DNA of 64,000 bases from Methylobacterium bullatum (GTDB lineage Bacteria; Pseudomonadota; Alphaproteobacteria; Rhizobiales; Beijerinckiaceae). The DNA lies in the NCBI GenBank assembly GCA_902712845.1, contig LR743504.1, forward strand, positions 4,562,001 through 4,626,000, read 5' to 3'. Of the stretch, positions 10,761 through 19,158 are shown piece by piece. The notes beneath the pieces were generated by a model. That model had not been told where the DNA came from. It searched no databases and was given only the letters and a program-made list of their open reading frames with translations. The first letter of the stretch is position 1. Each line of letters begins with the position of its first letter. The position numbers were made by a program, and so were the translations under genes.

Positions 10761-11621
10761 TCAGGCCGCGCCCGCATGCGGGGCCGGCAACTCCGTTGAA
10801 ATCGCATCCACGGTGCGCTGGGGCGGGCTGCCGAGGCCGTCGGAGCGGGCGATGCGGATCTGCTGGTTGACCGGCTGCATGTTGCCATAGGGCGTCGAGA
10901 ACGCGATCTCGGCCGCATCCCGGCCGACGCCGATGCGGACCAGCCCGTCGAGATCGGCCTGACGGGTGGCGTCGAACAGCCACCAGCGGCCGTCGAGATA
11001 GGCCTCGAACACCGCGTGGAAATCGCTCGGCACGAGCCCGTGGGCGTAGCAGCTCACGAAGCGGGCGGGGATGCCCAGGGCCCGGCAGAAGGCCGTTCCG
11101 ATATGAGCGAAATCGCGGCACACGCCGGCGCGCTTGAGCAGGCTCTCGTCGGCGGTGGTCTCACCGTCGCTGGTGCCGGGCTGGTAGGTCAGGTGATCGT
11201 GGATCCAGTTGCAGATCGCGTTGACGCGCTGATGTCCCTTGGGATGCGCCCCGAACTCGGCCTGCGCGAAGGGCGTCAGCCGGTCGGAGGAGACGAAGCG
11301 GCTCGGCAGGAGGAAGGGAAGGATGTCGAGGGGAAGCTGCGAGATCGGCGTCTCGTTGATCGTGGCCGGATCGGCCCGGTGGACGGTGAGTTCGACCTCG
11401 GCGTTATACTCAAGGGAGAACTGGCCGGCGGGGACGTTCACGCCGAGATAGCGGTTCTGCAGGTCGGGCGAGATGTAGATTTCCCGCTTCAGGTCCGGCT
11501 TGAGCGTCAGCGTCTCGCTCAGAATCTCGAGGCTCTTGAGGCGAGCCACTTCGATATTGAAGATGAAGGTCGTGTCCGAGAGTATGTTATAAGACAGACT
11601 GCAGCCGAGCGTGTAGCGCAT
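10761..11621 (-). CDS. Transglutaminase-like cysteine protease family protein
   Basis: This 286-residue cytosolic protein has the transglutaminase-like catalytic triad in order: Cys168 in AGVCRDFAH, His202 in SDFHAVFEAY, and Asp217 in LFDATR. The N-terminal about 120 residues form the beta-rich region usual for the bacterial transglutaminase family. This group acts as proteases or amide hydrolases more often than as cross-linkers; the substrate here is unknown. No signal peptide is evident. The gene is monocistronic by spacing, with a hairpin just after its stop. Confidence 0.85.
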   Translation of the reverse strand: MRYTLGCSLSYNILSDTTFIFNIEVARLKSLEILSETLTLKPDLKREIYISPDLQNRYLGVNVPAGQFSLEYNAEVELTVHRADPATINETPISQLPLDILPFLLPSRFVSSDRLTPFAQAEFGAHPKGHQRVNAICNWIHDHLTYQPGTSDGETTADESLLKRAGVCRDFAHIGTAFCRALGIPARFVSCYAHGLVPSDFHAVFEAYLDGRWWLFDATRQADLDGLVRIGVGRDAAEIAFSTPYGNMQPVNQQIRIARSDGLGSPPQRTVDAISTELPAPHAGAA

Positions 11622-11745
11622 GGACGTTCCTTCCTCCGTTAGGGATGTCCTAGCAAGGATTACGCCCGTCGTGGCGACGAGGATCCTGTAACGGTTGCCT
11701 TCTTTCGCTCCTCGCCGCCCGCTGCTTGCTATCGCGCCGTTCTCG

Positions 11746-12339
11746 TCAGGTGCGGGGAAGCAGGATCACGGTGAGCGAGCGCACGCCCTGCGCGCCGTGG
11801 ATCAGTACACCTTCGATATCGGCGGTGGCCGACGGCCCGGTATGGAGCACGGCATAGGTCGCGCGGCCGAAATCCGGCCGGCGATAGGCCGCCTGGATGT
11901 TGACCAGGATGTCGGCGGGATCGAGCAGCACGACGAGGTGCTGGGCGAGATACGCCACCGCGTTCACCCGCAGCTCGTCCTGCGTGAACAGCACGGACCC
12001 GGTCTCGGCCACGCCGAACACGGCGCGGACGACAGCGACGTCGACATCGGCGAGATCGGCGGGCAACACCACGCGGGAGAGATCGCGGTTACCGGCGATC
12101 TCCGGCACCGCCGAGGCGATCACCGCGCTGTCGTCAAGCCGCTCGCGCACGGCGGCGAAAGGGTCCTCGCCCGGAACCGGTGCCGCGATGCGCCCGCCCA
12201 TGCGCTTCAGGCGCTCACCGAACTCCGCCACGAGATCGTCGCCGACCAACGGCTCGAAATTCGGGATGTCCGGCAGGGGATGGTCGCCGGCGGGGCGGTT
12301 CTTGCGGATGCGGGCCAGGGTGTCGTCGCGGGCGCTCAT
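11746..12339 (-). CDS. lutC: Lactate utilization protein C (LUD domain)
   Basis: The start at 12339 gives a 197-residue LUD-domain protein. Upstream in-frame sequence lies inside an intergenic inverted repeat and is not coding. Typical LutC features are MSARDDTLARIRKN at the N-terminus, VFGVAETGSVLF in the middle, and a C-terminal GPSATADIEGVLIHGAQGVR stretch. LutC is the third component of the LutABC complex that oxidises L-lactate to pyruvate. It is separated from lutB by 337 bp holding a large inverted repeat, an unusual break in an otherwise tight operon. Confidence 0.88.
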   Translation of the reverse strand: MSARDDTLARIRKNRPAGDHPLPDIPNFEPLVGDDLVAEFGERLKRMGGRIAAPVPGEDPFAAVRERLDDSAVIASAVPEIAGNRDLSRVVLPADLADVDVAVVRAVFGVAETGSVLFTQDELRVNAVAYLAQHLVVLLDPADILVNIQAAYRRPDFGRATYAVLHTGPSATADIEGVLIHGAQGVRSLTVILLPRT

Positions 12340-12444
12340 CGGCCGACTTTCCAACGTCCATGATCCCGCCGAGCCGAGGCTATGCACGTCCCGCTCCCCG
12401 CTTGCCGGGCTAGTATGTTCACACATTTCGCGGGCAGCGCGGGT

Positions 12445-12539
12445 CCCCTCTCCTGGAAGGAGAGGGACAGGGTGAGGTGTGCGAGCTTTCCGGAGATGGA
12501 CCACACCTCACCCCAGTCCTCTCCTTCCAGGAGAGGGAG
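12445..12539. repeat. Large imperfect inverted repeat between lutB and lutC
   Basis: One arm (about 12445-12481) begins CCCCTCTCCTGGAAGGAGAG and ends in GGTGAGGTGTG. The other arm (about 12501-12538) is its near-perfect reverse complement, with an 18-20 base loop. Each arm also contains a smaller palindrome, CTCTCCTGGAAGGAGAG. The transcript could fold into a long stem between the lutB and lutC coding regions. The rest of 12340-12676 holds nothing else recognisable. Confidence 0.75.
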
Positions 12540-12676
12540 CCCGTCGCGCCTCATGTCGAACCCTCTTGGACAGAGGGAACGGCGTACGAGCCGATGGGTG
12601 AATCCAGTCGCCGCCGGGCGGGGAGAGGGCATGCGCGCTGGCCGGAGCGAGCCGCGGGGCATGATGTTCGACCCGC

Positions 12677-14266
12677 TCACGTGTCCGTCTCCGGCTTCTT
12701 GTCCATCCGGTTCTGCTTGTACCAGTTGTGGAAGCTCTGGCGGGGGCTGTCGGGCATCTCGCGGCCCTTCCCCCAGGTGTTGAGCGGGTTGTAGACCGCA
12801 AAGCGCGGCAGCGCCCTAAGAGCGGAATCGGCGGCGCCGATGGCGGCGCGGTAGGTGGCGGGCCGGCTCAGCACCTGCCCCGCCGCCTTCATCATGCCCT
12901 GCTTCAGGAGCGGGATCTGATGCTCCTCCGCCAGGACCTTGCGCCAGGCGAAGATCTGCTCGTGAATGTTGATCTTCACCGGGCAGACATTGGTGCAGCT
13001 GCCGTTCATGGTCGAGGAGAACGGCAGGGTCGAGTATTTCCGCTTGTTGAAGGTCGGGTCGATGATGAGGCCGATCGGGCCGGAATAGGTCGCGCCGTAG
13101 GAAAGGCCGCCGCTGCGCCGGTAGACCGGGCAGGTGTTCATGCAGGCGCCGCAGCGGATGCATTTGAGGGAGGTCCAGAACTCCTCCATGCCGAGCCGCT
13201 CGGAGCGGCCGTTGTCGACCAGCACGTAATGCATCTCGCTGCCCTTGCGGGGGGCGCGAAAATGCGAAGTGTACTGGGTGATGGGCGAGCCGAGAGCCGA
13301 GCGCGCGAGCAGGCGCAGGAACACGCCCAGATGCCCGATGCGCGGGATCAGCTTCTCGATGCCGATGGAGTGAATCTGAAGCTTCGGCACGTTGCCCGAG
13401 AGATCGGCATTGCCCTCGTTGGTGCAGGTCACCACCGTGCCGGTCTCGGCAATGGCGAAGTTGCAGCCGGTCATGCCGGCATCCGCCTCGAGGATGAGCG
13501 GCCGCGTATGCATGCGCTGGCTCTCGGCCAGGTAATGGGCGTCGTCATTCTCCGGGTCGGTGCCCATGGTCTTGGCGAAGACGGCGGCCACGTCGAACCG
13601 GGTCTTGTGCACCGCCGGCACCACCACGTGGCTCGGCTCCTCGTTGTCGAGCTGCTGGATGCGCTCGCCGAGATCGGTCTCGATCACGTCGATGCCCGTG
13701 CCGGCCATGTAGTGCCGAAAGCCGCATTCTTCGGTGAGCATCGACTTCGACTTGATCAGCGACTTGGCGCCGTGATCCTTCAGGATGCCGTGGACGATGC
13801 GGTTGTGCTCGGCCCCGTCCGCCGCCCAGTGGACATGGACGCCGTTGGCCTTCGCATTCGCCTCGAATTCCTCGAGATACCGGTCGAGATCCGACAGGGT
13901 GTGCGCCTTGATCCGCGAGGCGAGGTCGCGCAACTCCTCCCATTCCGGAATGCCGAAGGCCGCCGTGTCGCGCTTCTTGCGCAGGTCCCACAGGCGTTCG
14001 TCATGGGCCTTCTGGTGAAGCGGGGCGGCGAGGAAGCGCTCGGCGGCCTCGGCCTGATCGATCGGCCGGTTGCCCCGGATCTTGGCGCCGCGCGGCTGAG
14101 GTTCCCGCGCCGCCTTCGCCTGGGGCTCGGCGCTGATCGGCCTCGTGGTCGCTTCGGCATGGTCGAGGTGGCGCCCATCCTGGCCGCGCTCGCTCTCGTC
14201 GCCGGCCTTGGCGACGTCCGGATGGATCAGGCGGTCGCGGGGGCCACTCTCCTCATGCGCGCTCAT
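12677..14266 (-). CDS. lutB: Lactate utilization iron-sulfur protein B
   Basis: The start at 14266 overlaps the lutA stop (ATGA) and gives 529 residues. After a charged N-terminal extension of about 75 residues comes the LUD domain, with KSKSMLTEECGFRHYM and GCNFAIAETGTVV. Then come two ferredoxin-like clusters, CIRCGACMNTCPVY at residues 369-382 and CTNVCPVKI from residue 424. The C-terminus has the NTWGKGREMP and SFHNWYKQNR segments common to LutB. It passes electrons from lactate, presumably to the quinone pool. The N-terminal extension is Arg/Glu/Asp-rich and longer than I expect for the family. Confidence 0.93.
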   Translation of the reverse strand: MSAHEESGPRDRLIHPDVAKAGDESERGQDGRHLDHAEATTRPISAEPQAKAAREPQPRGAKIRGNRPIDQAEAAERFLAAPLHQKAHDERLWDLRKKRDTAAFGIPEWEELRDLASRIKAHTLSDLDRYLEEFEANAKANGVHVHWAADGAEHNRIVHGILKDHGAKSLIKSKSMLTEECGFRHYMAGTGIDVIETDLGERIQQLDNEEPSHVVVPAVHKTRFDVAAVFAKTMGTDPENDDAHYLAESQRMHTRPLILEADAGMTGCNFAIAETGTVVTCTNEGNADLSGNVPKLQIHSIGIEKLIPRIGHLGVFLRLLARSALGSPITQYTSHFRAPRKGSEMHYVLVDNGRSERLGMEEFWTSLKCIRCGACMNTCPVYRRSGGLSYGATYSGPIGLIIDPTFNKRKYSTLPFSSTMNGSCTNVCPVKINIHEQIFAWRKVLAEEHQIPLLKQGMMKAAGQVLSRPATYRAAIGAADSALRALPRFAVYNPLNTWGKGREMPDSPRQSFHNWYKQNRMDKKPETDT

Positions 14267-15006
14267 GCCGTGGCTCCGTTGAGGATGCGGGCGATGTGGA
14301 TGAACTTGAGCGGCACGCCGATCCGGGCGGCGCAGCCTTTCTGGTGCATCATGCAGGACGAGTCGGACGAGACGACGTATTCGGCCCCGGCGCGGCTGTG
14401 GTCGCTGACCTTGTCGTAGCCCATCTTGGCCGACACGGCCGGCTCGAACACGCTGAACGTGCCGCCGAAGCCGCAGCATTCGTCCGGTCGGGCCGGCGTG
14501 ACGATCTCGATCCCCTTCACCTTGGCCAGGAGGTCGAGGGGCTTCGAATAGGCCGGCTTGTTGAGCTCCGAGGGCCGCGCGTGGTGGATGCCGCGCAGGG
14601 CGTTGCAGTTCGAATGGTAGCCGACCTTGTGCGGGAATTCGGCCCAGGGAAAGGCGTCGACCTTCAGCACGTCGTGGAGAAACTCCACCAGTTCGAAGGT
14701 CTTGCCCCGCACGTCCTTCACCTCGTCCGTCTGCGGGATCGCTGTGAGATGCTCGCGCACCTGATGCACGCACGAGCCGGACGGGGCGACGATGTAATCG
14801 AACGGGGCGAAGTTCCTGACGAAGAGCGCTTCCGTCGCCCCAGCCTCGGCATGGCAACCGGTATTGGTCATCGGCTGGCCGCAGCAGGTCTGATCGAAAG
14901 GATAGGCCACGTCGAGGCCGAAGCGTTCAAGCAGTTCCAGCGTCGCGATGCCGACTTCAGGCTCGAAAGCATCGACGTAGCACGGCACGAACAGTCCGAT
15001 GCGCAT
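14263..15006 (-). CDS. lutA: Lactate utilization protein A (CCG-domain oxidoreductase subunit)
   Basis: This 247-residue protein has the two cysteine-rich CCG motifs that define LutA/GlpC-type subunits: QTCCGQPMTNTGCH near residue 60 and DECCGFGGTFSVFEP near residue 175. These bind an iron-sulfur or heterodisulfide-type center. The N-terminus begins MRIGLFVPCYVDAFEPEVG, typical of the family. It is the first gene of a lutA-lutB-lutC order and starts 93 bp downstream of poxB. Lactate oxidation and pyruvate oxidation may therefore be co-regulated. Confidence 0.93.
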   Translation of the reverse strand: MRIGLFVPCYVDAFEPEVGIATLELLERFGLDVAYPFDQTCCGQPMTNTGCHAEAGATEALFVRNFAPFDYIVAPSGSCVHQVREHLTAIPQTDEVKDVRGKTFELVEFLHDVLKVDAFPWAEFPHKVGYHSNCNALRGIHHARPSELNKPAYSKPLDLLAKVKGIEIVTPARPDECCGFGGTFSVFEPAVSAKMGYDKVSDHSRAGAEYVVSSDSSCMMHQKGCAARIGVPLKFIHIARILNGATA

Positions 15007-15099
15007 GGAAACCGGTCTTCTCTCCTAGGATGCGGCCGCCGTTCAACCCGGAGGCCGCATCACCATTCAGTTTGGATACGTTCAAAGATAGAGCCTGGT

Positions 15100-16860
15100 C
15101 TACCGGATGATGTTGGTCTTGGCGAGATCGAGAACCGAATCTCCGCGGCCACTCATCACCGCACGCAGCACGTAGAGGCTGAATCCCTTCACCTGCTGGC
15201 CGTCGATCTTCGGCGGGATCGAGAGTTCCTGGCGGTTGACCACCACGTCGAGGACGGCAGGCCCGTCATGGGCGAGCACATCCCGGACCGCGCCCTCCAG
15301 TTCGGCCGGATCCTCCACCCGAACCGCGTGAAGACCGACGGCCCGGGCCATGGCGGCGAAATCGGGGTTCTCGAGAGCGACGCCGGTCTCGAGATAGCCC
15401 GCGGCCTTCATCTCCATCTCGACGAAGCCAAGAGAGCCGTTGTTGTAGATCACGATCTTCAGCGGCAGCTTCTCCTGCCGCAGGGTGAGCAGATCGCCCA
15501 TCAGCATGGTGAATCCGCCGTCGCCCGAGAGGGACACCACCTGCCGGCCGGGACAGGCCGCCTGTGCGCCGATGCCCTGCGCCATGGCGTTGGCCATCGA
15601 GCCATGCACCCACGAGCCGAGAAGCCGGCGCTTGCCGTTCATCTTGAGGTAGCGCGCGGCCCAGATCGTCGGCGTGCCGACATCCGCCGTGAAGACCGCG
15701 TCCTCCGCCGCCGCTTCGCTCACGAGCTTGGTGAGGTATTGCGGATGGATCGGGGACTTGGCCGATTTCAGGCCGAACCAGCCCTTGGTCGGCGCGCCGG
15801 TGGCGAGATCGTCGAGGTCTTCGCGGGCCTTGGCGTAATGTTTCAGGCTGGCATCGAGCCAGGCCCGGTCGGACTTGACGGCGAGCTTCGGCAGGAGCGC
15901 CGCGATCGTGTCGCGCACGTCGCCGACCAGGCCGAGATCGAGCTTCGTGCGCCGGCCGAGCTGGTTCGGCCGCAGATCGACCTGCGCCACCTTGGCATGG
16001 GCCGGATAGAACTGCTTGTAGGGAAAATCGGTGCCCAGCATCAGCAGCGTGTCGCAGTCGCGCATCGCCGCGTAGCCGGACGAGAACCCGATGAGGCCGG
16101 TCATGCCGACATCGTAGGGGTTGTCGTATTCCACATATTCCTTGCCGCCGAGGGCATGGACGATGGGGCTCTTCAGGGCCTCGGCGAGCTGCAGCAGCTC
16201 GGCATGGGCGCCGGCGCAACCCCGGCCGCAGAGCAGCGTGATCTTCGACGATCCATCGAGAAGTTCGGCGAGCGCGTTGAGCTCGGCATCGGCGGGGCGG
16301 ATCGTGGGTTTGGCCGGCAGTAGGCCGGCATTGGGCGCGATGGCGCGGGCCGGCGCATCCTTCAACGCCACGTCGCCGGGGATGATCACCACGGCAACAC
16401 CGCGCTCTCCCACCGCGGCGCGGATGGCGTTCTCGAGGACGAAGGGCAGCTGCGACGGATCGGACACGGTTTCGCAGTAATGGCTGCACTGCGCGAACAG
16501 GGCCTTCGGGTCCGTCTCCTGGAAGTAGCCTGAGCCGATCTCGGCCGAGGGAATATGCGCGGCGATGGCCAGGACCGGCGTCCGGGTCCGGTGGCAATCG
16601 AACAGCCCGTTGACGAGATGGACATGGCCGGGGCCGCAGGAACCGGCGCAGACCGCCAGCTCTCCCGTGAGCTGGCTTTCCGCGCCCGCCGCGAAGGCGC
16701 CGACCTCCTCGTGGCGCACATGCACCCAGTCGATGACGCCCCGCGCCCGGATCGACTCCGTGATGGCGTTGAGGCTGTCGCCGACGACACCGTAGATCCG
16801 CCGGACACCCACCTGCTGCAAGGTTTCGACGACCAGATCCGCGACGATGTCGATTTTCAT
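15100..16860 (-). CDS. poxB: Pyruvate dehydrogenase (quinone) / pyruvate oxidase, ThDP-dependent
   Basis: This 586-residue ThDP enzyme has the three domains of PoxB. The N-terminal pyrimidine-binding domain carries the catalytic Glu in VRHEEVGAFAAGAES. The middle domain includes LLMLGTDFPYKQFYP. The C-terminal pyrophosphate-binding domain carries GDG at residues 446-448 and a downstream YNN. The Y-N-R-Q-E-L-rich tail is compatible with the lipid-activated C-terminus of PoxB. It decarboxylates pyruvate to acetate and CO2 and reduces membrane quinone. The adjacent lutABC would supply the pyruvate. Acetolactate synthase is rejected because the SWVHGSMANAMAQGIGAQ region matches PoxB. Confidence 0.92.
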   Translation of the reverse strand: MKIDIVADLVVETLQQVGVRRIYGVVGDSLNAITESIRARGVIDWVHVRHEEVGAFAAGAESQLTGELAVCAGSCGPGHVHLVNGLFDCHRTRTPVLAIAAHIPSAEIGSGYFQETDPKALFAQCSHYCETVSDPSQLPFVLENAIRAAVGERGVAVVIIPGDVALKDAPARAIAPNAGLLPAKPTIRPADAELNALAELLDGSSKITLLCGRGCAGAHAELLQLAEALKSPIVHALGGKEYVEYDNPYDVGMTGLIGFSSGYAAMRDCDTLLMLGTDFPYKQFYPAHAKVAQVDLRPNQLGRRTKLDLGLVGDVRDTIAALLPKLAVKSDRAWLDASLKHYAKAREDLDDLATGAPTKGWFGLKSAKSPIHPQYLTKLVSEAAAEDAVFTADVGTPTIWAARYLKMNGKRRLLGSWVHGSMANAMAQGIGAQAACPGRQVVSLSGDGGFTMLMGDLLTLRQEKLPLKIVIYNNGSLGFVEMEMKAAGYLETGVALENPDFAAMARAVGLHAVRVEDPAELEGAVRDVLAHDGPAVLDVVVNRQELSIPPKIDGQQVKGFSLYVLRAVMSGRGDSVLDLAKTNIIR

Positions 16861-16942
16861 AGGTTCGGCTCCTGCTTCAGAAGCCGAACGATGATGCGCC
16901 GCACACGTTCCCGTCCGGCAGATACGAGGCGCCGGGACGGAT

Positions 16943-17542
16943 TCAATCCGCGATGTCGCCGACGCCCGGAGCGATCACGGCAAAGAGATCGCCGAGGGTG
17001 GCGAGGCTCGCGGCCTGCAGAGCGCTCGCGCTCACCACCGAACCATCGGGGCCGGGCAGCGAACGGGTGGCGGTGGTGGACGCCACCACCGTGGGGCTGA
17101 ACCCGAGGTTGAAGGCACCGCGTGCCGTCGAGTTGATGCACATATGCGTCATGAATCCGGCGAGCAGCAGTGACTGCACGCCGGATTCCTCGAGATGCTT
17201 CTGCAGGTTCGTGCCGACGAAGGCGTTGGGGTAGTTCTTGACGATGACCGTCTCGCCGGCTTGCGGCGCCACCTCGTCGCTGATCCGCCCAATGGCGGCC
17301 GAGATGTCATAGGGGGAGCCCTGCCCGGCATCGTGCTGGATGTGGACAACGGGGATGCCGGCCCCCCTTGCACGGTCGAGGAGTTCGCGCGCGGCGCGGA
17401 TGGCGGGCTCCACCTGCTCCAATCGCATGATTCCCTCGCGGTAGGTGTTTTGCAGGTCGATCATGATCAGGGCGGAGGTCCGCAATCGGGCCGGCGCTGG
17501 GCTCAGGCCCGAGACGTCGCGAAGGGTCTTGAGGTCTGGCAT
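16943..17542 (-). CDS. Isochorismatase-family cysteine hydrolase
   Basis: The chosen start (17542, MPDLKTLRDV) gives 199 residues; ATGs at 17569 and further upstream are alternatives. The catalytic triad of the family is visible as Asp in LIMIDLQNTY, Lys in VIVKNYPNAF, and Cys in THMCINSTARGAF. This fold covers isochorismatases, nicotinamidases and various amidases; the exact substrate cannot be assigned. It sits 82 bp downstream of a divergent-facing promoter region for poxB and may be a separate unit. Confidence 0.82.
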   Translation of the reverse strand: MPDLKTLRDVSGLSPAPARLRTSALIMIDLQNTYREGIMRLEQVEPAIRAARELLDRARGAGIPVVHIQHDAGQGSPYDISAAIGRISDEVAPQAGETVIVKNYPNAFVGTNLQKHLEESGVQSLLLAGFMTHMCINSTARGAFNLGFSPTVVASTTATRSLPGPDGSVVSASALQAASLATLGDLFAVIAPGVGDIAD

Positions 17543-17840
17543 GGCGAGGTTCCGATCTGTCGCAGGCATGGAGGACGTAAGAACGTGGCGGGTGAGGAGA
17601 CCCCATCCACGGTCGGCGTCAATCCCAGCCGTCACGGCGGGAGCGCCCGAACCCGGTCGGAGCGTAAGGTGCTCGATCGAGCCTTTCTCAATCACGAAAT
17701 CGCGCGTTCAAGCACCGAGTCGCCGTCGGTTGGTGAAGGCAGCGAAAATGTCAGAATTTGTTCAGCGATCGGGTGTCTTGATGCAGCACGCCCCGAGGTG
17801 AAGCTGTGGTCCCGAGGGGATGCGATCCGGAGTTGATGTC

Positions 17841-18128
17841 ATGAAACACGTGAAGACTTTCGGCCTCATCGGCGCCGTCATCGGCGGCCTGACGATGGCT
17901 GCCGCCACCACGACGACAGCCCAGGCCGCCGGCGGCTGCGGCTACGGTTTTTATCCGTCCGCGTTCGGATGCCGGGCCACATCCCGTGCGTTCGGCTACT
18001 ACGCGCCTCGTCCGGTGCCGGTCTACGGCTACGGCTACCGGCCCCGTCCGTATTACCGGCCTTACGCCTATGGTCCCCGTCCCTATTATGGCTACGCCCC
18101 CCGACCCTACGTGCGGTTCGGCTACTAA
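17841..18128 (+). CDS. Small secreted Tyr/Pro/Arg-rich protein
   Basis: This 95-residue protein starts MKHVKTFGLIGAVIGG and has a clear Sec signal peptide ending near AQAAGG. The mature part has spaced cysteines followed by a low-complexity tail of YGYR, PRPYYRPYAYGPRPYYGY type. Such Tyr/Pro-rich exported small proteins are frequent in Methylobacterium and relatives, and their function is unknown. A GC-rich hairpin follows at 18211. Confidence 0.7.
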   Translation: MKHVKTFGLIGAVIGGLTMAAATTTTAQAAGGCGYGFYPSAFGCRATSRAFGYYAPRPVPVYGYGYRPRPYYRPYAYGPRPYYGYAPRPYVRFGY

Positions 18129-18210
18129 GCGGTGAAGGGCTATGCTTCCGGCCGGGCCGGGAGCATCTTTGCCCACCGGCAAGGCCCAAGGGGCGTCCGT
18201 GGCGATCCAC

Positions 18211-18241
18211 AAGGCGCTTCCGAGCCAATCGGAGGCGCCTT
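18211..18241 (+). terminator. Rho-independent terminator-like hairpin
   Basis: AAGGCGCTTCCGA (18211-18223) pairs with TCGGAGGCGCCTT (18229-18241), giving a 13-bp stem with one wobble pair and a five-base loop. CTTC follows it. The hairpin lies downstream of the small secreted protein gene and upstream of the oppositely oriented tRNA. Confidence 0.65.
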
Positions 18242-18313
18242 CTTCATGTCTCGAGAGGACGCGGAGACCGAGGTGCCCGGATCAGCCTCGCGTCTTCACC
18301 GCGAAGGCGTGCG

Positions 18314-18390
18314 TGGCGACCCCGGTTGGGCTCGAACCAACGACCTGCCGCTTAGAAGGCGGCTGCTCTATCCAGCTGAGCTACGGAGTC
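18314..18390 (-). tRNA. tRNA-Arg (anticodon TCT), CCA encoded
   Basis: Read on the minus strand, the acceptor GACTCCG pairs with CGGGGTC. The anticodon stem GCCGC/GCGGC closes the loop CTTCTAA, which gives anticodon TCT for AGA codons. The T arm is GTTGG-TTCGAGC-CCAAC. The discriminator base is G, and CCA is present in the DNA. Total length is 77 nt. No integrase gene or duplicated 3' end was seen nearby. Confidence 0.95.
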
Positions 18391-19158
18391 GGGACGCCGC
18401 GCCCCGTCTAGCACCGCCCTCCCGACCTGTCATTAGCCCTCTGCAAACGTTGCGTTTCCTCTACGCGGACGCCCCGTTTTCCAGGATTCAGAAGGGCCGC
18501 TCGGTAACTCAACCGGCGGCCCGGCCAGGGATTCCATAGGCACTGTCGATGCCAGGGTTGAGCCACGGGATAGAGCATACGCTCACTCGGGAGGCGCGTG
18601 TACCACGGAAGGCCGCTCCAGATTTGAACGCCACCTCGGTGGCTAGGCTCGTCTGCGAGGCCGGGAAGGCCTACAAGGAGTTCGCCGACGGCGCCTGCTC
18701 GGCGCTCACCCTGCGCAGCCACCGGGCGGGGTCCCGGTGGTTCGCACGGTTCCGGCACGAGGGGCTTCAGGTCCGGATCCTCCTCGGAGACCCTCAAGCG
18801 AGGCAGCTTCTCAGCATGACGCCCCGCAGGCGGAGGCTTCGAGACGGGCTCGGTATCGACAGGGAATGCACCAAATCGGTCATCAAGGCTCGTCTCTCGC
18901 GGGCATGCGGGTGCCGCCGGTCGGCGCAAGCATCGAGGGGAAGGTGAAGTGCAAGCCGGCACGAGACGAAGAATGTCTGGCGCAATCTGCCCGCTGTCGT
19001 GACTTGGTCTCGAAGCAAAATATTTCTGTTTCTGAACGAGCTTAGTTTTTTATACATGCAATGACATCGAAACAAACGTCAATGGGCGGCGTTAATCGAT
19101 TTATCGGCTATTTGGGGGGATGCCTTCCTATTGCGGCGGCGCGCGGAAAGACGCTCGC
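18391..19158. other. Gene-poor stretch between tRNA-Arg and livF
   Basis: About 770 bases with only weak open frames. The longest are a 132-codon plus-strand frame (18549-18947) and a 184-codon minus-strand frame over the same bases. Neither shows a family motif. The last 130 bases are notably AT-richer. The tRNA promoter should lie in the first 80 bases. I see no integrase remnant. Confidence 0.4.

Noticed and set aside
12728..16323. Two long plus-strand frames (563 and 675 codons) opposite lutB, lutA and poxB
   Set aside because: Same cause: they mirror the conserved minus-strand genes and lack motifs, ribosome sites or coherent hydrophobic patterns.
18549..18947. 132-codon plus-strand frame
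   Set aside because: No ribosome site and no family motif; a 184-codon frame on the opposite strand covers the same bases with equally little support.
18391..19158. Integrase remnant or attachment site beside tRNA-Arg
   Set aside because: No tyrosine-recombinase motif and no duplicate of the tRNA 3' end could be found in the adjacent sequence.
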